A stretch of DNA of 64,000 bases from Gambelia wislizenii (lineage: Eukaryota; Chordata; Lepidosauria; Squamata; Crotaphytidae): the NCBI GenBank assembly GCA_030847615.1, contig JAUMIR010000001.1:264181187-264245186 (forward strand). The letters run 5' to 3'. A model generated the notes under the pieces. It saw only the letters and a list, made by a program, of their open reading frames with translations. It was not told the DNA's origin and ran no database searches. Of this stretch, positions 1 to 10,945 are shown piece by piece; the first letter of the stretch is position 1, and each line of letters starts with the position of its first letter. Both the position numbers and the translations under genes were made by a program.

Positions 1-930
1 GGGTGCCACAGGGTTCTGTCCTGGACCCAGTGCTGTTCAACATCTTTATCAATGATTTGGATGAGGTAATAGAGGGAATGCTTAGGAGGGGGAGCTAATA
101 CTCCAGAGGACAGGATCAGAATTCAAAATGACCCCCTTAACAGATTAGGAACCAGGGCCAAAACTAACAAAATGAATTTCAACAGGGAGAAATGTAGGAT
201 ACTACACTTGGGCAGCAAAAAAATGAAATGCACAGATATAGGATGGGTGACACTTGGCTTGATGGCAGTGCATGTGAAAGGGATCTAGGAGTCTTAGTGG
301 ACCACAAGCTGAACATGAATCAGCAGTATGATGCAGCAGCTAAAAAAGCCAATGCGGTTCTAGGCTGCATTAATAGGAGTATAGTGTCTAGATCATGGGA
401 AGTAATAGTGCCACTCTATTCTGCTTTGGTCAGACCTCACCTGGAATACTGTGTCCAGTTCTGGGCACCACAATTCAGGAACGATATTGAGAAACTGGAA
501 TATGTCCAGAGGAGGGTGACCAAAATGGTAGGACGTCTGGAAGCCATGCCGTATGAGGAGCGGCTTAGGGAGCTGGGCATGTTTAGTCTGGAGAAGAGAA
601 GGTTTATAGGGGACGTGATAGCCATGTTTAAATATTTGAAGGATGTAGCAAGCTTGTTTTCTGTTGCTCCAGAGACTAGGACACGGAGCAATGGGTTCAA
701 ACTACAGGAAAAGAGATTCCACCTAAACATTAGGAAGAACTTCCTGTCAGTAAGAGCTGTTTGGAAGTGGAATGCGCTGCCTCAGAGTGTGGTGGAGTCT
801 CCTTCTTTGGAGGTTTTTAAGCAGAGGCTGGATGGCCATCTGTCGGGAATGAATTGATTGTGTATTCCTGCATGGCAGGGGGTTGGACTAGATGGCCCTT
901 TTGGTCTCTTCCAACTCTATGATTCTGTGA
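1..930 (+). mobile_element. CR1-type LINE, 3' portion
   Basis: Non-LTR retrotransposon of the CR1 group, cut at its 5' side by the window edge. Bases 3-90 translate to the RT block VPQGSVLDPVLFNIFINDLD, then a stop. The following sequence jumps past the region where the YxDD catalytic box should be and resumes in the RT thumb/connection region. The element ends with the classic CR1 tail, GGACTAGATGGCCC followed by CCAACTCTATGATTCTGTGA at 911-930. The loss of the YxDD segment and the internal stop make it a dead copy. CR1 is abundant in reptiles and birds; the assignment rests on the protein motifs and the terminal octamer-like tail. Confidence 0.93.
228..857 (+). pseudogene. CR1 reverse transcriptase, C-terminal part
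   Basis: A 209-residue open stretch corresponds to the C-terminal third of the CR1 ORF2 product: ERDLGVLVDHKLNMNQQYDA near residue 18, LYSALVRPHLEYCVQFWAPQ near 63, then the LPQSVVESPSLEVFKQRLDG block near the end. These blocks lie downstream of the polymerase active site. The initiating ATG is accidental; in an intact element this is the end of a polyprotein of about 900-1,000 residues with an APE endonuclease at its N-terminus. It has no role of its own. Confidence 0.85.
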
Positions 931-1555
931 TGTGCCCTCACACAAAAACCTGCTGAAATCTCTACAAAAACCTGCTGAAATCGCTACACCTTGCCTTCCT
1001 GAACAGCATGTGTCAACTCATGAGTCAGGGGTGCAGGGTGTTGCCTGCACTCCCCACCAATCTTGTTACCCTGAGAGGTGGGGGGATACATTAGAGTCCC
1101 ACCCATGATGCCAAAATCTCCTGTAATATTTGGAGCAATTATTAGCTCAGACAGGAGGCCTGTGAGAGGAGAGTAACTTCAGGGATCTTTCCACCTATGT
1201 ATACCCGTACTAACTGTAGAGGAGTCTCTAGTTATTTTATAGGAATAATACAGAAAGTAAACTAACATACATGAACGTATCTTCTTCTGCCATACATGGC
1301 TATAGCAGAGTAAGGCAGAAAGGCTGAATAAAGAGAAGTCTGATATAATGTTATAACGTGATAACGTTTCAGATGGCCGGTCATAAAAGCAGCCTTAGGA
1401 TGGCTGCATTTACAGCTGGCCAGCAAGGGGAGGGGGAGCCCATTCCTGCTGTGGAATTAAGGTAAGTGTGTGAAAGATTTACGTTATTCCGTGGCAGGAA
1501 CGGGAGAGGAGGTGACGGGGCAGTAACAGGGCCTTGTGTGAAAATCTCCTAAAAC
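931..1555. other. Unassigned intronic/intergenic DNA
   Basis: No coding potential or recognisable repeat seen. A short direct duplication (ACAAAAACCTGCTGAAATC) occurs at about 943-985. Confidence 0.5.
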
Positions 1556-1945
1556 TTAACTGATTGCTTTAGTTCAGGAGTGATAAAACATTGATGGTCT
1601 TGTGACAACCTTGTAAGGGTGGACAGGAGGAGGTGTGAGGAGAGATTTCTGTAGGGTATGGATTGAGGAATGGTCACTTGTTTGCATGATTGAATTATTG
1701 CCTGAAATTCCCAGGGCTGGGAGAAAGGGTTGGCATATACCCCTTAAACCTATTATGGGGGCTTTCCACATAATGCTAACTTGGGCTTTCCCAACATTAT
1801 ATTTCTAGACACATCTCAGGTCATTGTGACCTCTGGCTGCCCTCCAGTCTGCCTAAGCCAATGTGACCCCAAAATGTGTCCAACATGTCCAGTTATGGAA
1901 TCTCACAAGGGAGAGGTTGTAGGGCATGCTAACATTCCCACCCTA
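1556..1945 (+). repeat. Dispersed repeat R1, copy 1
   Basis: About 390 bp resembling 10594-10945 in the same orientation. Shared blocks include the segment with GAGTGATAAAA and GACAACCT, the TTGAGGA.TGGTCACT block, the TTTTCCCA/TTTCCCAACAT block and the GTGACCCCAAAA.GTGTC block followed by CAGTTATG.AAT. I do not recognise the family. Divergence between the copies is high, so it is probably an old element. Confidence 0.6.
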
Positions 1946-2479
1946 ACAATAATAATTTTTTATTTTTAACCTGCCCCTCTGCTCAGCAACTGGGGCAGCG
2001 TTACAACGGGATTAAAACAGATGGCCATTGAGCCACTGCTTCAATACAGCCACTTAAGAAGAACTGACCATGTCCCAAGAGATTCTGAGCCAATGATGAA
2101 CAGTATTTGCTATTAGAATGTTTGTCCTGATGTTGAGTGGAAATTCACTTCTCTGCAATTCTGATCCACTGATTCTAGTCCTGTTGGTTAAAGCCACAGA
2201 GTGCAAGTCTATTTCATCTTATGTGTGGCAGTCATTTTAATATTTGAATTTTTATCATCTTTTCCTTTGACTTCATCTCTAAGGTAAACAGCTCATTGAA
2301 CCCCTCCTCAAGTCCTGCTTGATATCCTTCTCCAAGTCAGATTGTCCTCCTCTGGAAGTATTGCAGTTTGTTGATATCCTTAAAATGCGGCACTGAGAAC
2401 TCCACCTTACTCCAAATACAGCCTGACTCCACAATATAAAGGCATACATATTTTGTCCAGTGAACTTCCAAATGCTGAG
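1946..2479. other. Mostly unassigned; short LINE-tail-like piece
   Basis: At 1950-2010 an AT-rich block followed by CCTGCCCCTCTGCTCAGCAACTGGG resembles, in reverse, the tail of a common lizard repeat (see 45072-45300 and 56172-56360). Nothing else recognised. Confidence 0.35.
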
Positions 2480-3100
2480 GAATAATATAGTGATACAGAG
2501 ACCTATAATTAATTAATTGTCAATACGTTTGCTTACAACTCAAATCAAAGGGGCTTTAAGGGAGTGCATTTCCAGATAAAGACATTTAGGGTCACTATGA
2601 TCATAGAAGCACACATTCTCTTCTTGTTAATTGTGTCAGAGCCTGAGATGAATCATTGTTGACCTGGGCATTCGGCTATTATCCTGAATTCTTGACATTT
2701 TAACTATACCATGAAAAACTGGCCACTCTTTGAAAAGGTTATTGATGTTCACCCAGTAAGGCTGTTCTTACATTAAAAGTAATTTCTGATAAATGCCAGG
2801 CATTTTAAGAGACAATGATTAACTTGTTCAATTGATTTTAGGAATGCCAGCAAGTCATTGCAATCAATACGTGGGCTGATATGTACCCATTAATTAATGA
2901 TAATTAGTTTCCTTCCTGGTAGTTTACATCCTATTTACATGTTAACATCACTCAAGTTGAAGATATTTTAAAGTGCTCCCTAACTTCAACTAATCTTCAT
3001 GGATCAGGCTATTTTCTCCACATCATGGCAAACACTCTTTCTACCCTAAAAATGTTTTCAGTCTTTATGAGAGTAAGGTGGGTCCGTTGGTAACAAAGAA
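2480..3100. promoter_or_regulatory. Candidate conserved non-coding element
   Basis: A repeat-free, AT-rich, non-coding stretch with many homeodomain-type cores: AATTAATTAATTG at about 2507, TAATTGTG near 2628, CCATTAATTAATGATAATTAG at 2887-2907. It lies in what should be a TMEFF2 intron, and vertebrate developmental genes often hold such enhancers in long introns. This is inference from composition only; conservation cannot be tested here. Confidence 0.3.
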
Positions 3101-3616
3101 ATGACTCAGCACACCCTGATAGAACCTGTGGTAACTACATGACATCTCATAATCTGTTCTCATCAATTGTCTTCTTAAAGAATATTAACTGAGTTGGTTT
3201 CTAGAATGTTTATACTGTTCTCCATCCAAAAAGAGCCTTCCAGATGGGCTTAGAAAAATCAGTAATTTGACAGTCCCTATCCTCTGGCTTACAGTGTGAA
3301 AAACATGAGACATAAGGAAAGGAGTTGAGTTTGAAGGGGGGGGAAGCATGTCATTGATGGTTGATTCCATTGCGCAGATGGATGGGTGGGAATACAAGCA
3401 TTCTGCATGCAATTCTAGCCAAGTCTGCACCTGCCTCTGTTCTCCATTTGGACTTGCATGTTCTTTGCTGGCCTGTTCATCTGCTCCATCTTTTCATCTG
3501 CTGTTTCTGTTATCTTTTTGCTTTCAGTTCATGAGTCCACGAGAGGAAGATAGTTCCTCGCAGCTGGGATGGGAGAATTGGAATACAGTCTGAGAATACT
3601 TCTGAGAATTGGAATA
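3101..3616. other. Unassigned intronic DNA
   Basis: No supported gene or repeat. A short run of G occurs at about 3338-3345, and GAGAATTGGAATACAGTC is directly repeated at about 3571 and 3605. Confidence 0.4.
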
Positions 3617-3879
3617 CAGTCAGACCCCCATATCCATTGCGGTTCGATTCCTGGATTTACTGTGGATACAAGAAACTGCAGATAACAGCAAATGCCATTG
3701 AAATAATGGGATGTCTGGTCACAAATGCCATAGAGTTGCCTTGGAGGACCTAGGAAATGTCTAGAAATGATGCCTCTCTATGCATTTTCTAGGAAGACTC
3801 TATGGTAGATCTGCTGTTTTGTGTTCTGTGGATAACTGAAACCATGGATATTGGTTCCGCAGATACGGGGGTCCAACTG
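3617..3879. mobile_element. Tigger/pogo-like MITE
   Basis: Non-autonomous Tc1/mariner-type element of 263 bp. Left terminus CAGTCAGACCCCCATATCC and right terminus (reverse complement) CAGTTGGACCCCCGTATCT are imperfect inverted repeats, each flanked by TA, the mariner target duplication. The termini match the Tigger pattern. The internal segment with CCTAGGAAATGTCTAGAAAT and CTATGG is shared with the element at 26531-26856. No transposase. Confidence 0.82.
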
Positions 3880-3998
3880 TAGTTTTTTTCTGTTCCTTTC
3901 CCTGCCATTTTGTCCAGGTAAGATAGTTCCTCAGAAGCCCTTTAGTAAGCAGGCAGGGAAGGAGAAATTTAGATTCCAAAGCAGACTGTATTTTTTTT

Positions 3999-6900
3999 TT
4001 AATTCGTGACCTCGTCACACATTGGCTTGAATCCTATTGGCAGCCCCAACTTGAGTAGATCCACCAAATTTGACTTCTTTTTTTCCATCCATATCAGTTT
4101 ATCCAAATCATTTAGTTCTGCTTCTATACCTTTTCTTTTCTTATCTTCTTTAAATCTCTCATTTAATTGGTGATAACTGAACCAATTTATATTGAACTTT
4201 GTTTGTAACTGTTCTTTAGATCTTAATATTCTAGCCACCTTCCCTTTCTCTATAATGTCTGAGTATCTTAGGCATGTTTTTATATTTGACCATCAAGCCT
4301 GAAAAGCTTCCTGCGCCGATGTCCATATTGGAATTTTAAAATAGAACCTTTCTTTAACTCTATTCCAAACCTTTAGAAGACCCTTCCTCATGCAACAGTT
4401 TTCAAATTCTTTGTTTACCTTATCTTTATTGTATATCAAATATGTGTACCACCCAAATATTATGTCATTCTACATTCAATATCTTTTCATTGCTTAACTT
4501 TATCCAGCTTTACCCAAGTTAGTACCACTGCTTCATAATATGTCCTAAGATCCGGTAATTCACATCCACCTCTCGCTTTTCCATCTATCAAATATTGCCA
4601 TTTTATTCTTGCTTTTTTCCCCTCCCATATAAAGTTCTTTAGATCTTTTTCCCATGTATCAAAAAAAATTCATTGGCAATTATAGGTAAATTTTGAAATA
4701 GATATACTGTAGTACTTTAGGGAGAATTACCATCTTCACTGCCGCAATCTTGCCTAATAGTGATAAACTCAATTTCCCCCATAAATCTAGATCTTGTCTT
4801 ATTTCCAACCAAGTTTTCTTGTAATTATTCTCAAATAAATCACCGTTTCTCTTTGTTAGCCAAACTCCCAAGTATCTTACTTTTTTTCCCATTTCACATT
4901 CTGATTTGCTGCGTAGCTCCTCATCTTCAAATGTACTCATATTTTTTGTCAAAATTCTAGTTTTATTCTTATTCACTTTAAATCCTGAGAATTCTCCAAA
5001 ACACCTCATCATTTCCATGAGTTCTGCTATTTGTTCTATCAGATTTTCCATAGTGATGACCATGTCATCCGCAAAAGCTCTCAACTTATACGTATACCCT
5101 TTAATTTTGGCTCCCAGTATCTTCATGCTAGATCTAATATTATTATTTAATACTTCTAGGATTATTATGAAGAGCAATGGGGAGATAGGGAAATCCTGTC
5201 TAGTTCCTTTTTTAACTATAATTGTTTCTGATTTTTCACTATTTATAATGAGATTCACTGTTCAATTTTTATAAATCTGTTTTATTCTACTACAAAATTT
5301 TTCTCCCATTCCCATCCTTTCTAATACTTCTAACATGAAATCCCAATTAATGTTATCAAATGCTTTTTCTGCGTCAATAAACATTAAACCTAGGGTTTTT
5401 TTCATTGTGAGTATCATAATATTCTATTAGGTCTAATTTTAATCTTATATTTTGACTTATTTGTCTCTCAGGCAAGAACCCATTTTGGTCTTCGTGAATT
5501 ATATCTTGCAGAATTCTCTTTAGTCGTTGTGCTAAAATTGATGTATATAGTTTATAATCTAGATTTAGGAGAGAAATGGGACAACAATTCATAACTTCCT
5601 TCCCGTCTTTCCCTTCGTTTAATAATAAAGTAATGTTTGCCTTCGAACACAGGTTAGGGGTACCATTCTTTTCTATGTCATTAAAGGTGTGATACAATGG
5701 CATACTTATTTCATTTTCCAGCTTTCTATAAAACATTGCTGAGTAGCCATCTGGTCTGGGTGTTTTATTCTGTTTTAATCCTCTTATTGCTTCAGATATC
5801 TCAACCACAGAAATTGATGCATTCAGAAACTATTTTTTTCCTCTTCATTAATTTTAATAAAGTTTTGTTCATTCAAATATTCTTTCATTCTTTCTATATA
5901 TTTGTCATCTCTTTCTTTTTGATCATATAGTTTAGCATAGAATTCTGTAAATGATTGTTTTATTTCTTCATGGTTTGTCACTATTTTATCTTTATTCCTT
6001 ATTTCAGTAATCAGTTTTTTTTCTTTTTCCTTTCTCAACATATACGCCAACCATTTACCTGATTTATTCACATATTCAAAGTTTATCTGCCATATTCTCT
6101 TCAGATTTCTTTGTATTAAAGTTATTGTTTCCCAATGTATTTGTTTTTGAATTAATTTTATTTGTCTAACTGTATTTTCATTAGATGGATTTACTCTTAA
6201 ATCTTCTCTCTTCCTTAATTCTTCTGTCAAAAAATTGAATCTATCAGAGTTGTATTTCTTAATTTCTGCTCCTCTTTTTATTAGCAGCCCTCTAAATACC
6301 GCCTTCCCCATGTCCCAGATTGTCTTCATATGGCAATCCAGTGTATCATTTTTCATGAAGAATTGTTTAACTTCTTTTTTGAGATATTTTAGAAATTTTT
6401 CATCTTTCAATAAATTTTCATTTAATCTCCAATTATAAATTTCCCCCTTTGTTTTCAATGCAATCTTTATTGGGAAATGATCAGATGTTATTTTAGCGAG
6501 GATTTATTTCCATGTCTTGAATTTGTGTTGTCAAATTTTTAGAGGCTAGAATAGAATGTATAACCTTTTCTTTTCCCGTGTTTTAATGTCCAGATATCCT
6601 CTAAGGAGAAATTTTTCATCAAATCAAAAAAACTTTTTGGTAATTTACCCTGTGCATCTGTTTTCCTCTTAATAGATCTGTCTTTAGATGGATTTATAAT
6701 CCCGTTAAAATCGCCCAATAGAATTAGATTCTCCTTTTCATAGTTTCCTAAATGTTTATATAAATTCCTGTAAAACCTCTCCTGCTTCAAATTAGGAGCA
6801 TATACTCCTACTATTACTACTTTCAAATTCTGTAACTTTACTTCAACACCTATAATTTGTCCCTCCTGATCTTTAAATAATTCTTTTGCATCAAATTTTT

Positions 6901-7126
6901 GATCTACGTAGAGTGCTATCCCTCTTTTTTTCTTTTTTTCATTCGCAGAGCAAAATAATTGTTCAAGTTTCCTATTTTTCAAAAATCTTAAGTCTCCTTC
7001 TTTTATCTTCATTTCTTATAAACACACTATATCCGTTTTTAGCTTCCCTAAATAATGAAATATCTGTTTTCTCTTATATTCTGAATTCAGTCCCTTGACA
7101 TTCCACGAGATCAGGTCAATTGTCAT
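3999..7126 (-). pseudogene. L1 ORF2 (endonuclease-reverse transcriptase), frameshifted
   Basis: The start ATG at 7126 opens MTIDLISWNVKGLNSEYKRK, the canonical APE N-terminus, interrupted by a stop just before 7012. The piece 7012-6539 holds the endonuclease motif LLGDFNGIINPSKDRS. Pieces 6458-5823 and 5808-5374 cover the linker and RT fingers (KQNKTPRPDGYSAMFYRKLE, DQNGFLPERQI). Piece 5258-4680 has the catalytic box AFADDMVITMENL and the YLGVWLTKRNGDLF block. Piece 4238-3999 belongs to the C-terminal region. The catalytic Asp-Asp pair survives, but the reading frame is lost several times. Confidence 0.88.
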
Positions 7127-7780
7127 TTCCAGAGTCTATATTATTTCCTTCAACTTCCTCTTCAGCTCTTTCTCTCCCTCTATAGTCGTCTTCCTCTAGT
7201 TCCTCTAATCCCATCACGTGTCCTTTTTCTTCCTCCTCCTCTTCTTTCTCTGAGTCCTCTTGTTCCCTTTTTTTCTTATCCTCTTTTCTCTTTCTTTCCC
7301 TTCCAAATTTATCTTTTCTCCCCTTAAACATTTTAAACATTTTAAACATTTCCCCCTGAATCTGAGTTCTTGATTTAAGATCAATATTTCTCCTTTCTCT
7401 TGCTGTTCTTTAATTTTCATTGTTACCTCTTCTGTTGAACTCGTCTTTTCTTTCAAATTTCCTAATTCTGCTTCCATTTCTTCCAAGTCTTTGTTAATCT
7501 TACCCATCTTTTTTCCTAATAATTCTGCATCTTTCTTATAATCTTGTCTAATCTCCTTTCTTATATCTTTCAATTCACTTCTTATTTCCTGTTTAAAATT
7601 CCTTAACTCAGTTCTCAATTCCTCAAGTATTAAATTATGCATTTCCGGAATTTTCGGTGTTTCTAGTGAGCCTCTCCTACCTGTTGTTGTTGTTGTTTGC
7701 ACTTGTTGAGTTGCCGTTACCTTTCTTGTACTGTAAGCCATTCTGTTTTGCTTCTCTTTATTATCTACAATTGAACTCAC
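7116..7780 (-). pseudogene. L1 ORF1 remnant (coiled-coil RNA-binding protein)
   Basis: Minus-strand residues 1-145 (from 7780) contain a heptad-rich coiled coil (LILEELRTELRNFKQEIRSE, then KDIRKEIRQDY and KINKDLEEMEAELGNLKEKT), the trimerisation region of L1 ORF1p. The sequence then jumps, via a short triplicated AAACATTTT motif at 7325-7350, to a highly acidic and basic C-terminal stretch in another frame (7349-7116). The RRM and C-terminal domain expected between are missing, so an internal deletion is likely. The end of this frame overlaps the ORF2 start by 11 nt. Confidence 0.75.
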
Positions 7781-7790
7781 TAAATACTTG

Positions 7791-8467
7791 ATGGGTGGTA
7801 AATGTTGGGAACTAGATAAAGTTCAGAAAGGAAATTAAGACTTCAGATAATATTTGTGTTACAGTGAGAGACAAAGTGATAAGAAGCAAAGGAGAAAGGA
7901 GTAAGAGAAAGAGGGCTGAATGTAGGAATTAGGAAGTTTAAAAGCAGAAATGGAGAAATTTAAAGTAAGAATCCTATGAAGAAGGTGTAGGTGTATAAAG
8001 TGTGAGATTTAGGACATCTTGGGAAATTGAAAATAGATATATTTATATAAATAAAATATTAATACAACTCTGTCAATAAAAAACAACAACAGCATGGGAA
8101 AAGGTCAGGAGGAGGTTGGGACGATGACAGAGGAGGACGGGGCTGTCTGAAAAGGGGCTCTGTAAATGAAACAGCCCTGTTCTTCTCCTGACCTCCTTGG
8201 AGGGGTTCCCCCATCTGAAAAAGGCCGCAATCTATAACCTGCTTCAGCATTTGCTCTATGATTGTTCACACAGTGCTAGGGACAGAAAGTTTCACAGTAT
8301 AAAAACCCTGTTATATTTATTATTCATATTCAAGATGCCACACATGACCCTCCTCCTTCCCACTTTATCCTCACAACTACTTTGTGAAGTAGTTAATGCT
8401 CAGAAATCCAAACTCACCCATTGAGTCTAGCTCAAAGTTACCTAGTGAGTCTCATGGCACATGGAGG
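7791..8467. other. Possible L1 5' UTR, then unassigned DNA
   Basis: 7791-8090 is purine-rich and immediately upstream of the L1 ORF1 on the minus strand, so it may be the L1 5' UTR. 8091-8467 shows nothing I recognise. Confidence 0.3.
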
Positions 8468-9062
8468 GGCTTGACTACACAGGCAGAAAACCCCACATCT
8501 ACCTCATAGCTGTGGTGGATTTCTTTGATCCACAGCGGCTCTATAAATGCCACACTCACTGGGCTTCTTCAATTGTAGATCGAAGTATCCCACCACACGT
8601 TGCATTGGAGTAATAGTTGCATTGGAGTAAAAGGGCAGGCCTGCGCTGACCATGTGTCCTATATGTCATACTATTTCTGGCCTCATGGCCAGGGCTGCTC
8701 TGGTGTTGTTCTTGTTTTCGGTTTGGTCATACATGTGAATAGATGAATATATGGGGTCCCAGAGTACTATATTGCTGAATAAGTAGAGGTATATGTGGAC
8801 ATCCCGATATGCATACAATCAGGAAAAAATGTAAACTTTTTTTTTTAAGTGCCAGAACGAAGACCCATCCAATGGAAGTCCCACCCCAGCTTTATTCCAA
8901 AGCCAATCCTCCACCGCCACATGGCCAAAAATCCAGGTTTTGCCTGCAAATCCAGAGCAAACTGCAAATCTTACAGATCTGGGGGTTCCTGCAGAACCCC
9001 CAGTGAAAATGTGACAAAAATGTTGTGTGAGTACGGGTTTTATTACCTGTGTAGACAAGCCC
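8468..9062. mobile_element. Non-autonomous TIR element (GGCTTG family)
   Basis: The left end GGCTTGACTACACAGG and the right end (reverse complement GGCTTGTCTACACAGG) are near-perfect inverted repeats about 595 bp apart. The interior has no transposase-like ORF. The short open frames inside are on both strands and lack protein motifs. No clear target duplication remains, so the copy is fairly old. Confidence 0.75.
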
Positions 9063-9369
9063 TAGAACCCAGATCTCCCAAAGTTTCACTCCAGCACTCA
9101 ACCATTACATGGCACTGCCCTCTGTTTCACATATGCAGGTCACTTTTTTGGTGTTGCAGTTGTTAACTGATGGGCAGATGTGTGTGACTTCATACTTATT
9201 CTCACTGCTGAAAAACAGTTTCACTGTTAACTTCAGTAGGTTCCATTCCAGAGCCATTATTAGAGCAACTTTTCATCTCACCAGTTCATTGTGGAAGGTT
9301 AATATGCCGAGTATGATGAAAGGAGGTGTGTATATGTTTTTCCCCTTTCAAATCTGAACACACGATAAT
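9063..9369. other. Unassigned intronic DNA
   Basis: Nothing supported in this stretch. Confidence 0.4.
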
Positions 9370-9870
9370 TGCTAATGTGTCAAAAATGACACAATTTAGA
9401 CAAAGTTGTTTTCACAGCAAGCTACATTTTATCATTAGGCTCTGAGGGTTCTCTGTTAGTTCCATATAAATTTGGTTTCAACAAGGACAAGAGAGAGAGG
9501 GAGGAATGAGGAAGGGAGACCCTCATTTCAATAAAGCTAAAATAATTCCTTCTCATCTAATAAGGACACTGGAAAGGCTGGAATTTGAAGATGAGCTGTC
9601 AAGCACAATGTAACTGCAATTTGATTAATGTTGAAATCATAATCTATAACATGGCTGTATGAATAATTACAAAATTGTGCCAGAAAATAAGAGTGACTTT
9701 CATTTTTAGTCCTGTTCTTTACAGGAGCAGTGTTAGGAACAGTGAAGACCAACCCCCTCTGTTTAATAGTCAGGATATATTGCCTTCCAAATCTGGTTTT
9801 CTGAATAACTAGATTACATAAAGAAAGATGAGCATTTGTCATAGTTTTGGACTGAAATAATAAAATTGAG
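9370..9870. promoter_or_regulatory. Candidate conserved non-coding element
   Basis: Repeat-free, AT-rich sequence with clustered homeobox and CCAAT/TGACA-like words: AATTGCTAATGTGTCAAAAA near 9367, CAATTTGATTAATGTTGAAA near 9617 and GAATAATTACAAAATTGTGC near 9661. No coding frame of interest. Candidate intronic enhancer by composition only. Confidence 0.25.
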
Positions 9871-9875
9871 TGACT

Positions 9876-9964
9876 CAGGTCACAATCCTAGGCACACTTA
9901 TGCGGCAGTAAACTTCCTTGAACTCAGTGGGACCTACTTCTGAGTAACAGTAATAGGATTACGC
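9876..9964. repeat. Short dispersed repeat (AATCCTA...TAGGATT type)
   Basis: ACAATCCTAGGCACACTTAT ... CTCAGTGGGACCTACTTCTG ... AATAGGATT is a common reptile repeat with a semi-palindromic layout. Related pieces are at 29868-29960 and 38018-38095. Confidence 0.6.
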
Positions 9965-10593
9965 TATGAGATTATAGAAAGGGAAAATCCACTTTGATGC
10001 CCACCCAGTAAGGAATTTTCTTCAGTTTTAAACTTGCCACACACCATACAGGCTTGGTTAGCTTCCTCATTCATGCTGATTTTTGAAAAAGAATGATTGA
10101 CCTTTCTAGCCTCTTTTGGCATCTAATATTAATACAGAGTGGGGTGGGGTGAAGGAGAATCTGCCTTGACAGAAACCATACCTGGATGCATGCGGAATTG
10201 CTTCCAATAGATAGTCATGATCCAGAGCCTCTCAAATGCAGACAATGTGCACACTCTTAGCTGTATTTTAATGTGAGTATTTTGCCCCCTTTTTCCCATG
10301 CTTTATCTGAAGAGAGCCATTTACATAAGATCAATAAAGACAAGATAGTCCCTACCTGTGGGCTTCCCAATCTAGAACAGGGATGGAGTAAGTTGGAGTT
10401 GCAGTCCAGCAATCTATGGAGGACCACACATTTCCCATCCTTGGTCTAAATGATGGTATACTTACCCTGTGAGACACTCAGCTAGGGTCATAACTACAAT
10501 ATTTCTACCTTATTTCATACCTGGGAGGGGCATGTTGGTTACAACAATGTCTGAATGGCTCTCTCACGGAATGGACAAAAGAGTCTGGAACAG
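9965..10593. other. Mostly unassigned; one short repeat relic
   Basis: 10378-10446 (AACAGGGATGGAGTAAGTTG ... ATCTATGGAGGACCACACAT) resembles relics at 26158-26225 and, in reverse, 36785-36842. These look like pieces of one old lizard repeat. The rest is unassigned. Confidence 0.4.
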
Positions 10594-10945
10594 GTTGATT
10601 GCCTTAGCTCCAGAGTGATAAAAAATTGTTGGGGTTTATGACAACCTCTTAATGTTCAGACAGGTAGGGTGGACAGGAAAGATTCCTGTAGAGTATGAGT
10701 TGAGGATTGGTCACTGATCGAATGGTTGAAAGGATTAGCATAGACCCATCAACGACTGGGTTTTCTGCATAATCCTATCGGGGTTTTCCCACCAACATGA
10801 TCCTGGACATGTCTCAAGTCATCATGACCTTGACTGTCCTCGGGTCAGCTTGACCCCAAATTTCCCCAGTCAGTGTGACCCCAAAAGGTGTCAAGTATGT
10901 GCAGTTATGAAATTTCTCAGGGAGGGGTAGTAGGGTATAGTAACA
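10594..10945 (+). repeat. Dispersed repeat R1, copy 2
   Basis: Second copy of the repeat at 1556-1945, same orientation, with similar order of blocks and several small indels. Family unknown. Confidence 0.6.

Larger units (their letters stand above)
3990..7790 (-). mobile_element. L1-type LINE, broken antisense copy
   Basis: Reading on the minus strand from about 7790 to 3990, this shows an L1 ORF1 remnant, an ORF2 start with APE endonuclease, then reverse transcriptase and part of the C-terminal region. ORF2 is split by several frameshifts and stops, and the 3' UTR and poly(A) are absent, so the copy is inactive and 3'-incomplete or interrupted. The segment 7791-8090 may be 5' UTR, but I cannot show it. 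It lies antisense to TMEFF2 in what is probably an intron. Confidence 0.9.

Noticed and set aside
4906..5274. 122-residue plus-strand open frame with hydrophobic stretches
   Set aside because: Antisense to the L1 reverse transcriptase; composition reflects the opposite strand.
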